DNA from: Ochromonas danica
Taxonomy: Eukaryota; Sar; Chrysophyceae; Chromulinales; Chromulinaceae
Reading direction: 5' to 3'
DNA: 21,895 bases
Assembly: GCA_015146655.1 (NCBI GenBank)
Contig: VKHL01000151.1
Span: 5,805 to 27,699 of the forward strand
Below, in pieces: positions 9,128-17,371 of the stretch (within the stretch, counting starts at the first letter, position 1; each line of letters begins with the position of its first letter). A program made the position numbers and the translations under genes. The notes under the pieces are model-generated. The model searched no databases and was not told where the DNA came from. It was given only the letters and a program-made list of their open reading frames with translations.

Positions 9128-9269
9128 CTTTCGCCGCCCTCGTGTCTGTCATGCGACGCTTGAACTAATCGATCTTTCTATCTGCTTCTGGGTCGTAATT
9201 ACTGTTTCCCTACTGTGTTGAATTTCTTGCAGTGGCTGGTAGTCTCTGTGGTGGTGCGACTGTGGAGTC

Positions 9270-10826
9270 ATGGTGGACTATATGGACTTACAGAGACTAT
9301 TCTCCAATACAACCTATCACTTTGTGCTTGCTTTCATTCTTCGCACTCTCTCCATCATTCACATCGAGAGGCTGCAGGACATGCCCTTGGAAGAGGAAGA
9401 CGACGGCAGACACTGTCTCTCTTTCCTCTCTCGACTCTCTGTCCTCTACAAACTCTTCCGTCGTATTATGCTCAGTAAAATTAGACCTGATTTCTTGAAT
9501 TCACGCGATGGCTACTTTTGCATTCTCTTCTGGAAAATACTCACTTCTTGCCTCCTGCTTTACTATTTGTTTCTGCTACCTCTTTGGTTTCAATGCTTGG
9601 GATATCGGTGCTATGCTAGATGGGATGCTGATTTGGGATCGAAGCAACCCTCCTCCTTGTCTCCACGACGAATGAAGTCTGGCAAGCAGCAATTGGGTTT
9701 GCCCAGAACACCGCGACTAACCCGCTCATCATCTTTCGATACTCGTTATGAAGAACTGCTGCCACAACTCTACCGAGGGCTTGCGATGACATCAGGGCAA
9801 AGTTTCCTGGGAAGAGAGACGAAAGTAGTGGAGCATCTCACCAACGTCCACAGGATATTGTGTGCTTGGAGGCAGCCAGAGCATCTTCTTCATGCTGGCC
9901 TCTTCCATTGTATCTATGGAACCCCATTAATTTCAACGAGAATTTTGATACGACTCCATGAAGGTCGCAATGAGCTTCGAGAAATTATTGGAGAAGCTGC
10001 CGAGGAGCTCGTCTACGCCTTTTGTACCTGCAATCGTCTGGTATTGGTGCGCGATCTCATCGTTAGCATGTATGGATATGATGCCGTCTTGACAATGCTG
10101 CGAGCTCCAGTGGAGCTTCCTCACCCGCCCTTGATTGGCGCACTGACTTCAAGAGGTTACCCGGTGCATAATTATCTCACCAATCAAGTACAAACCTTCC
10201 CAGCGGATTTTTTTGCCCAATTTTCATTGCTGTTTGTTGCCCATCTGATGGAACAAGGAGCGGCTATTACAGACCTCACCTCTTTGGATGTGGCACTGTT
10301 CCGCTTCTCTCGTTTTCGCTTCTGTTGTGATGTTATTAAATTTGTTCAATCATTTGTTCGTGTGATACCACCCGTAATGGTCAAGTATATGTGGAACAAG
10401 ACAGTTTTGGAGCCCAATCGATATGAGATAATGGAGTTGGATCGTATTTGGTCAAGTTTATTGCGTGATTTTGTAAACACATCGTCTATTTGCCAAAGTT
10501 ATGTTTTCTGTCATCTTCAAAAGGATGAGCAGATTTTCCTCGTAGCCATGACTCAAGCCTATCCATATATCGCGGAAGTTCGTATTGCACTAGCTTCCTC
10601 ACTCTCTGCTGACCAGATGATCCAGGTAATAAGATCGATTATGTATGTAAGAGAAGTTTCTTGCTTGATGAACTCTCCGTCATCATTCTGTTAGGGTCAC
10701 ACGAGGAAATCACTGGCGAAGGAGGCTTTACAATTACTAGAGGAATGGGGTATGCTAACCATCAAAGGACATGGTAATTACGATACCAAGCTGGTCAGTG
10801 AAGTTATTTCCTCTCTGCTCTTGTAG
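9270..10826 (+). CDS. DUF6817 domain membrane protein
   Basis: Exon 1 is 9270-10625 and exon 2 is 10695-10826. They join in phase 0 across a 69-bp intron to give 495 residues. Residues about 82-108 (YFCILFWKILTSCLLLYYLF) form one strong transmembrane helix; residues 18-31 are a weaker hydrophobic stretch. Residues about 185-260 match DUF6817: VVEHLTNVHRILCAW, then HAGLFHCIYGTPL, then LREIIGEAAEELVYAFCTCNR. That His/Asp-bearing helical domain is HD-like in pattern and is known from plants, algae and bacteria without a firm function (family knowledge). The C-terminal half is helical and unrecognised. Exon 2 continues an amphipathic helix (KSLAKEALQLLEEWG) before TAG. Its activity is unknown; metal-dependent hydrolysis is only a guess. 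Confidence 0.82.
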
Positions 10827-11907
10827 CTACCGTAGCTTAGCTGTCTGAAGCATCGTGGATCAGGTAGATTGTTTGATCACCATGAAGCTGTTTTGTTTTT
10901 CTGCTTGTTTTTGTTGGTCAGGAAGTTTGTTTACATGCTGGCAGATGGTACCTTCTTGGTGTGGAAAGAACCAGCAGCGTTGGTAGTGTTTTGAGAGTAA
11001 CGTTAGTGGTTCTTTGCAATTCGTAGAATTAATCATTAAACTTAGAGGAACATCGAATTCACCATATCCTTCAGATCATGTCGCATTTCAGAGAACTCAG
11101 ATGATCATGGAGTTGGGATGAGATCATCTGAGAAATACCAACAGCACTACTGTATTGACATCAGATCACCGCCATCTGGATGACATCTCATCATATCACA
11201 AGAAGAAGAAGTGGTAAAGCTCACTGCTCTTCATGACGACTGCCTCTTTAACCACAACATGTTTAAGCTAATCGACATGACGTATTAAAAGTCATTGCTG
11301 TGTGCTCAGTATAAATTTCATTGGATCATCATCAGTCCATTCTTGAAGGATATGGCGTATTCCATCTTTCCATTTAATATTCCATGTGGAATTCCGCACT
11401 TATTCCACACAGAGTTGTCAAAAGTCCGAGTGTAATTACAGACAGTGGGTAGAGACAGTATGTAAAATGTAAAAGGTCTTACTAGCAATCCGGCAATAGA
11501 TCAGTTATTGTACAACTGCACTTGCTAATATAAAATTACGCTCTAAAAGCTACTAATCTAGTGGCTCACTAGGTCAAGTAGTCATGTCTAGCCGTCTACA
11601 TCTATTATCTATATTCTGTACATATTGATAGTTCCGCCAGATGGCTCTTGTTGGTCTGCTAAAACCCCGCTGTAGCTACACGAAGATGACCTCAAGTGAC
11701 CATGTAGACCCTCCAGCAGCCACTGGGAAGGTTAGCACACCAGAGGAAGAGGGTGGTAGCTAGCTGTCTCTGAGAGCCGCGGTATGACCAACCTTTCAGT
11801 TCTCGAAGAGGTCGTCAATCCTCTACCCCCCCCCACACACACACACATGAACATTGGCGGAAAGAAGAAAGTTCCTTCCCCAGGTATGTACTGTAAATCT
11901 CCACCTG
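10827..11907. other. 1.1-kb spacer without a recognisable gene
   Basis: This is the largest gap in the window, between two converging 3' ends. All six frames are cut by frequent stops except a Pro/Thr frame starting at 11784, which runs over a (C)n(CA)n tract and into the antisense of the next gene. The gap contains a perfect 11-bp hairpin at 11096-11132 and dense ATCAT/GATGA words around 11060-11340. I looked for tRNA B-boxes, U-snRNA Sm sites and SECIS cores and found none. It could hold long 3' UTRs or an unannotated noncoding RNA. Confidence 0.55.
11096..11132. repeat. Perfect 11-bp inverted repeat (hairpin)
   Basis: CTCAGATGATC (11096-11106) pairs perfectly with GATCATCTGAG (11122-11132) around a 15-nt loop. 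It lies 270 bp downstream of the DUF6817 stop. It could be an RNA hairpin in a 3' UTR or a noncoding transcript, or a palindromic protein site. It lacks the tandem G.A quartet and apical AA of a SECIS element. Confidence 0.6.
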
Positions 11908-13116
11908 TCAGCGGGGCGGTGCCTGTAGGGCAGCAAATGGACTGCGCAGCTTCACATTCTCCAACAAAGCCTGCAGCTGCTGTAAGCGACTCGCTCGCTG
12001 CTCTTGTAGAGTCTGAGACACCATCTCATCGTCCAGCTGACTCGTCTCCATGCAGTACTGCAAGAGATCCTGTACCCACGGTGTGCCAGCTGTGTCAGCA
12101 GCACTGCTGTTGTCTGGTACAAGAGGAGGAAGAATAGAGGTAAAGACTTGGTCCACCTCCTCCGCCACCTTCTCTCTGACCTCTATGGGCAGCTTCCCAT
12201 GCATGGCAGCTGAAGCAAGACTGACTTCCACACTCCGCAGCAAGGAAGTCAGTCTTGCTTCTGAGGAGCCACCTGTGGAGGAGGAGGAGGAGGAGGAGGA
12301 GGAGGAGGAGGAAGCAGGTAGTAACCACTTCCAAAAGACTTCTTCTGACTTCAAATCTGTCTCCAATGCCATAAGAATATCTTGAAATTTGTTGTTTTCT
12401 GCCGCTAGGATGCGTTCTTCTTCAACAGTTTGTACAAGGTGGAAGCCCTCAGCCATGGCCTGCAGCACTGCCACAGCCACATTAGAGGAGGAGGAGGAAG
12501 AGCTACCGCTAGCAGTCTCTCTGAGGAGGAGGGAGAGGTCATGCAATAGACCCAACCGCTCCTCCTCAAGAGCCTTCCATTGTCGTAGCTTGGATGCGAT
12601 CTGTCCATATTGTAACTCCACCAAACCTCCTAATTGATGATCTTTTGGCACCATGGGAGGAGGAGGAGGAGGAGGAGGGGTGGGTGCAGCTGACTGCTCA
12701 CCCAAGCCTAGCACAGGCCCTAGTAAGTGTGGACAGCTTCGTAGGATTTGCTCATAGGCTGACCGCAGGCAGTGGCTGGCCCACAGCCCGCGGCCCATGG
12801 CCTCACACTGCACCACAGCCAGCAGGTCAGATGAGGAGGTAGCAGGAGGAGGAGGAGGAGAAGGCAGCTGTTGTCCAAGAGACAGCACAATCCTCTCGAT
12901 CTAAAGCGCAAGGAGGGGCGGAGGGCAGTGAGTCAGTCAGAAGAGAGTGTTCCCATTGCTGAGTCAGTCACTCACCAGCTGGAAGTCTCTTGCCTCAGCT
13001 TGTCCTAGTCGAATTCGACGAAGTACCTCGGGGTCAACCATTTCTTCTCTTTCTTCAATAGGCAAGAAAGAAGTCAAGACCTCTGCTCCGAGAGCAATGA
13101 AGCGCGGGACTTCCAT
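11908..13116 (-). CDS. Unrecognised helical protein with Pro and Ser homopolymers
   Basis: Exon 1 is 13116-12976 and exon 2 is 12900-11908. They join in phase 0 across a 75-bp intron to give 377 residues. The N-terminus (MEVPRFIALGAEVLTSFLPI) is a folded-looking helical region. Two polyproline runs (near residues 60 and 120) and two long polyserine runs come from GGA/TCC triplet repeats. Between them are long heptad-like helices (LRQWKALEEERLGLLHDLSLLL; EERILAAENNKFQDILMALETDL; QLDDEMVSQTLQEQRASRLQQLQALLENV). It has no signal peptide, membrane helix or enzyme motif. A coiled-coil structural role, for example an augmin/HAUS-like subunit, is possible but I cannot show it. It is divergent from XRCC4 (148 bp apart) and carries an 18-bp inverted repeat within the coding DNA. 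Confidence 0.7.
12212..12261. repeat. Perfect 18-bp inverted repeat inside coding exon
   Basis: GAAGCAAGACTGACTTCC at 12212-12229 and its exact reverse complement at 12244-12261 are separated by 14 bp. The element lies in exon 2 of the Ser/Pro-rich gene, where the two arms encode EARLTS and VEVSLAS on the minus strand. Chance occurrence of an 18-bp perfect palindromic arm pair this close is very unlikely. Confidence 0.9.
12277..12312. repeat. (GGA)n / (TCC)n triplet tract encoding polySer
   Basis: About twelve GGA units on the + strand read as TCC serine codons in the minus-strand gene, adjacent to the 18-bp inverted repeat. Smaller relatives occur at 12489, 12657 and 12846 (Ser or Pro) and, in the SBP2-like gene, near 8040 and 8220. 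Confidence 0.85.
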
Positions 13117-13264
13117 GACGACTTTGTCAAATTACCTCATCTCATCTATCTGGATATCTGGATATCTGGCTGTCTAGCTGGATAGCTCCAGAAACAGTTT
13201 TTGATCTGAGAAACGGTCTCACCAGCTGAACAGTTGGTGCTTGGTTTGGTCATTCAATTTTGCA
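13117..13264. promoter_or_regulatory. Bidirectional promoter region with GAAACAGTTT and GAAACGGT
   Basis: This 148-bp gap separates the divergent starts of the Ser/Pro-rich gene and XRCC4. GAAACAGTTT is at 13191-13200 and GAAACGGT at 13210-13217, 9 bp apart. Upstream is a short CTGGATAT tandem (13150-13168). The two GAAAC words match those in 2603-2789. The AACGG core is MSA/MYB3R-like by inference. Confidence 0.5.
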
Positions 13265-14536
13265 ATGTTGGTCATTATCCCAGCTCCCTCCCACACTGCT
13301 TCACCATATGCCTGCTTTGCACGGTTTGTTGATACACTATCCAGTGGAGGAGAAAGAGGATATGAGGTCTTCCTAACGGAGGGACAGTCTGTCTGGAAGA
13401 GCGAGCAACCTGTCCGAGCTGACAGCAGACCTGCCAGTCGCATCCAGGAGTCACCTGACGTCTTCATGGAGAAAGTCTCTCATGCCTTTACTGGCGCTTC
13501 CTCTGTCTATAAACTGGAAGCGCTGCCATCCCCCGGAGGTGTCCAGGGAGGTTTCCTCACCCTGCTAGTCAAGGAGGCCATCGCTGGCACCACCACCATG
13601 ACCATTCTCGTCAAGGTCACTCTGATCCCCTGGATATCTCCCTCCCAGTCATCGCCACTGTTGGGTTTGCTGCAGCTGATGGGGCAGACCATGTCCGGAC
13701 TGCAGGCCAGTGTGTGTCAGAAAGAGGAGGCGCTGAGGCAGAACCAGCTCACCATCAACTCTCTCCTGCGAGACATGGAGAGACTCACTACCGAGGCAGA
13801 AAAGCTTCAAGAGGAGATGGTGCGCAAGATGTGTCTTGTAGTGAACGCCAAGAAGCAGGAGGTGTTGCGTCTGAAGGGGTTGCTGGAGGGAGGAGGAGGA
13901 GGAGGGGCCGGGGAGGTAGTCGAGGCACCACCGCCTTCTCCTCCTCCAGCTCCTGCTGCTACTGTCAAGAAGATAGTCTCAAGAGCGAAGGTCGGCGCTC
14001 GAAGCAAGACTCCTCTCTCAGCTCTCCCTCGCCCCGTGAAGAGAGGGAGGGTAGCCATCTCCAAGGCTGACGAAGACGACGACTTAGAGGAAGCGGAGCA
14101 GGAGATGGAGATGGAGAGAGCAGGTAGCCTAGGAGGGAAGCGCCTTTCAGTGAAGAAAGAGAAGGAAGCTGCGGGATGCTTCAGTGCCAACACCCAATCT
14201 TTGCCTGATCTCGACGAGGTGGAGTGGAAGGAGAAGCATGAGGTGGAAGTCTCCAGGCCGCTCTTTACATCTGCCACTGCTATCTCAACTACAGCCTGCA
14301 CTACTACTAGCAGTAGCAGTAGCACGGCCTGGTCTGAGCGATCCACTGCTTCACCCCCAGCCAAGCAAGCTGGTGCTAATCCCAGCGCTGACCCTGATAG
14401 TCCCTCCCTTGTCCCCGCCTCTTCTAGTAGTATGGTCACAGGGGTTAGTGATGTACCAGGTGTGGGTGCTCCAAAGTGGAAGAAGAAGTCTCAGATGTTC
14501 TTCGAGGAGGATTCGGACGATGACAGCACCTTCTAG
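13265..14536 (+). CDS. XRCC4: XRCC4 non-homologous end-joining factor
   Basis: An intronless gene of 423 residues. ATG 13265 is the first ATG in frame. Residues about 15-125 fit the XRCC4 head: CFARFVDT, GYEVFLTEGQSVW (human counterpart GFVITLTDGHSAW), a helix VFMEKVSHAFTG, then beta strands. Residues about 135-208 are the long coiled-coil stalk: NSLLRDMERLTTEAEKLQ, then KMCLVVNAKKQEVLRLKGLLE, matching the human VLNEKKTKIRSLHNKLL segment. The stalk dimerises and binds DNA ligase IV, and the head contacts XLF (family knowledge). The tail is disordered: Gly6, Pro-rich, basic KRGRVAIS and an acidic EEDSDDDSTF end. It acts in the nucleus sealing double-strand breaks. The tail carries Ser/acidic CK2-like sites. 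The head is divergent enough that the match rests on both parts together. Confidence 0.88.
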   Translation: MLVIIPAPSHTASPYACFARFVDTLSSGGERGYEVFLTEGQSVWKSEQPVRADSRPASRIQESPDVFMEKVSHAFTGASSVYKLEALPSPGGVQGGFLTLLVKEAIAGTTTMTILVKVTLIPWISPSQSSPLLGLLQLMGQTMSGLQASVCQKEEALRQNQLTINSLLRDMERLTTEAEKLQEEMVRKMCLVVNAKKQEVLRLKGLLEGGGGGGAGEVVEAPPPSPPPAPAATVKKIVSRAKVGARSKTPLSALPRPVKRGRVAISKADEDDDLEEAEQEMEMERAGSLGGKRLSVKKEKEAAGCFSANTQSLPDLDEVEWKEKHEVEVSRPLFTSATAISTTACTTTSSSSSTAWSERSTASPPAKQAGANPSADPDSPSLVPASSSSMVTGVSDVPGVGAPKWKKKSQMFFEEDSDDDSTF

Positions 14537-14879
14537 TCTAGTCCCTCCTTCCCACCTTCCCCCCTTCGCCTTTGTAGTGTAGAATAACGAGCGTTGGTTT
14601 ATTTTCTTGTGGTATGATCAGGTTATAGTATAATACATTTAGTGTAATATAGTGAGATGTATATTACATGGTAGCTAGTTAGTCTGTAGCATCATCTTGG
14701 CAATGGTAATGTGAACTATATAGTATGTATGATGGAGCAATGCATAACATAATTCGATATAATATGATTCATTCCAACTCTCGCAGAGTTCCCGGAGTTA
14801 TTGTTTTGCGAGGGAGAAGGAAGAAAGTCAACAACAACACACTCTTCAGCTCTTCAGGACTGAAAAGAGTTGCTCTCCC
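14537..14879. other. Spacer between XRCC4 and the COQ11-like gene
   Basis: About 343 bp between two genes on the same strand, the only clear tandem pair here. It is AT-rich with TATAGTATAATACATT-like sequence around 14625-14645, probably the XRCC4 3' UTR followed by the COQ11-like promoter. I see no further gene in it. Confidence 0.55.
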
Positions 14880-16047
14880 ATGAAGATACGCTGCTTGCCT
14901 CATCTCGCCTCTCTGTGCCAACCCGCTCAATGGACTAGGAAGGCTATTGTTCACAGCTCGCGCAGATCCATGTCCTCCTCTGCCTCCTCTGCCTCCTCAA
15001 GTGCTGCTGGTCAGAATGCCCCCACCAACAATGCTGCTGAGTCAGAAGGAAGAAGGAAGAAGATAGTTGTGTTTGGAGGTGAGGCTTGCTCTCTCCTAAC
15101 CTTTTACTAGAATGATGTGAGATCTTCTGACTATTTGATCTCAGGTAATGGCTATGTTGGCCAAGCTATTGTAAAAGAAGCGCTGAGTCAGAACATTGAT
15201 GTCATCTCGATCAATCGCTCTGGCAAGCCGGAAGGATTTAGTTGGCAGGCTGTTCAAGCTAACTCTGTGGAATGGGTGAAAGGAAATATCTTGGAGGAAG
15301 GGCCTTGGAAAGAGAGGCTGATTGGTGCAGATGGCGCTATCTCCTGCGTTGGTGCATTTGGATCCAATGAGGCAAGCATTCCATCTCTGTCTTTCCTCCA
15401 TCTCACTCATAAAATTGTTTCTGATTGGTTAGTTTATGATGAAAATCAACGGAGATGCTAATATAAACGCGATTAGTGAAGCTAATATTGCCGGAGTACC
15501 TCGCTTTGTCTACATCTCTACCGTTGAAAATAACCTGCCGTCCTTCATTCTAAGAGGGTTCGTTAGTTGACCTTTATTATTCAACTTTTATCTAATACAT
15601 CTACTATTATTGTAGATATTTTGAAGGGAAAAGACGTGCCGAGGAAGTGCTACTTGATGCCTATCATCAAGGGGGAGTAGTGCTCAGACCCAGCTTTATA
15701 TACGGCACTCGACAGATCTCTGTGCCCTTTGCGAATATCAGTGTTGGACTGCCTCTTTCTATCGTAGGAAAGCCCTTGGATAGTATTTTGAACTTCACTC
15801 CATTGAAAGTTGCAAGAGATGCTCTTCCTGGTATGAAGGCAGTGTTAGCTCCACCAGTCGCTGTTGAAGATCTAGCTCGTGCAGCTGTGGCCGCAAGCAT
15901 TGGTGATCTAAGTAGTCTTCCAGAGTCACGCATCATGAGTGTGGATGACATCAAGAGAGCCTCGCGGTAAGTTCCTCCAAACTTTTTTGTGCGCTTTATC
16001 AACTTATTTGACCCAAACTTCGCAGTGAAACCCAAGCCAAGAAGTAA
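14880..16047 (+). CDS. COQ11-like mitochondrial NAD(P)-binding protein (extended SDR/epimerase fold)
   Basis: Five exons: 14880-15078, 15145-15371, 15433-15557, 15616-15966, 16026-16047, giving 307 residues. Intron 2 is GC-AG (donor GAG/GCAAGC); the frame and family sequence GSNEFMMKINGDAN support it. Intron 3 has a weak GTTCGT donor. Residues 1-30 are Arg/Ser-rich without acids, a mitochondrial presequence. Residues 61-73 give KIVVFGGNGYVGQ, the Rossmann GxxGxxG. Further family blocks are VISINRSGKPEGF, WVKGNILEEGPW, GVPRFVYIST, LRGYFEGKRRAEE, GGVVLRPSFIYGTRQ and LAPPVAVEDLARAAV. YxxxK is replaced by a YFEGK motif, as in COQ11/YLR290C-like proteins, which act in the matrix-side coenzyme Q biosynthetic complex (family knowledge). 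NDUFA9-like relatives are the alternative. Confidence 0.88.
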
Positions 16048-16082
16048 AGTGAACGCAGAGATCGCCTATAAAGGTCCATATC

Positions 16083-17151
16083 TTACGTTAAGTAGCGATC
16101 GAGAAAGTCTAAGTCTTCATTTATCCATGATTCAGGGCAAACCTCCCAAATAATGTAGAAATGCTTCATTTGCTCTGTGTGCAACACAGCAGACATAAGT
16201 TAACGTCATCCGAAACAGCGAATAGTAGGCTCTCACCTTGCTTTTGATTTACCATGTCTTCTTTGCTCAATAAAAGGATGTTCAGTTCTTCTGAGAGCTG
16301 ACCGAATGCGCAAGTCAGCAACGAAGGGCCAGGTCCATTGGGGTAGACTTTCGGATAGTTGGCGATGTCCAACGCGTTAGTGGGACGATACGAAAGCGAT
16401 AAACTATGGAGAGTGGGTAATTGATGTATAAAGCTATTATCCACAAGCTCCAAGGAAATGTGGATCCCTTTGGTCGTGTGCTCCTCCAGGACAGCGAGGT
16501 CTGCAGAGCTCTTTGGTAAGATGCACCTCCTAACATTCCACAGCGCCGCTTCCTCTTTAATGTAAACAAGTAGATCAGGTTAAAAGAGCATGTTTTAGTA
16601 ACATAGAGTGACTGGTAAATACCTTTTTGCTCAACCAATTTCAGATTAGCAGAAAGAAATCTTGGTTCCAGGCCAATTTCCTATACAGACATGCAGGTCA
16701 ATGGAAGAAAGGAGCTACATACAGCACGAAGCAGTCTCACCGATGCTTGTACGAAAACTCTATTTCCAGGGTACCCATCCGAATGTGGCAGCAGTCTCCA
16801 GAGTGTGCCGTGTGATTCGATGTTCCCAATGGTGGCGGTATTCGTCGAGTATTTCGCTGCTAGTGCTTGTGGCCATAAGCGCTTATTCGATACTGTCGAA
16901 GCAGAGACAGGCATGATAACAATATCTTGGTTCAAGATCTGCTCGATTAGTTCCACATCAGAGAGGTCATCATGGTTAGAGACAGGTCGGATTATCTTCT
17001 TGGCCACATTGGGGGAATGTTGAGATGACAACCGATTTCCTGTCGTAATCTTGCCAAAATCTGAACGTAAGATTATACTTTCTTGCTCATTTTTAAAGGC
17101 ATGAATAATATTTCGAATATTCTCGAGCTTTAGTTGAATATCTTCTTCCAT
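16083..17151 (-). CDS. Unrecognised four-exon gene
   Basis: Exons are 17151-16741, 16680-16623, 16554-16237 and 16174-16083. The junctions have phases 0, 1 and 1 and the introns are 60, 68 and 62 bp, all GT-AG. The product is 292 residues. The model is supported because each join keeps a sensible frame and the last exon ends EQMKHFYIIWEVCPESWINED before TAA. The N-terminus is an amphipathic helix (LENIRNIIHAFKNEQES). Then comes a Ser/Asn/Asp-rich region with LSDVELIEQIL, followed by an alpha/beta-looking part (LWRLLPHSDGYPGNRVFVQAS; HISLELVDNSFIHQLPTLHSLSLSY). It has no signal peptide, membrane helix or enzyme motif that I recognise. The stop is only 35 bp from the COQ11-like stop (convergent). 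A final GTAAGA overlapping the stop could be a donor, so the 3' end is slightly uncertain. Confidence 0.7.
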
Positions 17152-17371
17152 TCTCAATTAGACTAACTGTTATGCTCAACAAAACAAAACAAAACCAACC
17201 AATCACTCGGGAAAAGTCGCTTTTTCAGAGTAGAAATCTCGCTTTTTCGAATTTGACAGTTCCGTTGCTCATCCGACGAAGTCTTGTTTGTGTAGTTAAA
17301 AGTCGAATATTGTGATGAAAATGTTCAACGGGAGAAGATCATGAGGAAAACAAAAGAAAAGAGATCTCAAG
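17152..17371. promoter_or_regulatory. Divergent promoter region with direct repeat
   Basis: A 220-bp gap between divergent starts. A direct repeat TCGCTTTTTC occurs at 17217 and 17247, 30 bp apart. CAACGG occurs once on each strand (near 17263 on the minus strand and 17325 on the plus strand), again giving the AACGG core. A very short upstream ORF starts at 17312 and ends at an overlapping TGA near 17340. Confidence 0.4.

Larger units (their letters stand above)
8867..9269. promoter_or_regulatory. Divergent intergenic region, SBP2-like / DUF6817
   Basis: A 403-bp gap between divergent starts. It holds a TTTTTCCCTTTTTATCTCCTCAG pyrimidine run near 8905-8925 (a splice-acceptor look-alike on the + strand), a CACGTG E-box-like palindrome at 9016-9021, and the doubtful ORF at 8936-9127. 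A second acceptor-like CTTGCAG lies at 9227-9233, 37 bp before the DUF6817 start, so a 5' UTR intron is possible. No core promoter motif is evident. Confidence 0.35.

Noticed and set aside
11096-11132. SECIS element downstream of the DUF6817 gene
   Set aside because: The hairpin lacks the non-Watson-Crick quartet and apical AA, and no in-frame UGA selenocysteine is evident in the gene.
11784-12137. 117-residue Pro/Thr/Ser-rich + strand frame
   Set aside because: It runs over simple repeats and then antisense to the Ser/Pro-rich gene's exon; it has no domain.
13807-14439. 210-residue minus-strand frame opposite the XRCC4 tail
   Set aside because: The low-complexity tail keeps several frames open by composition; the + strand has clear homology.
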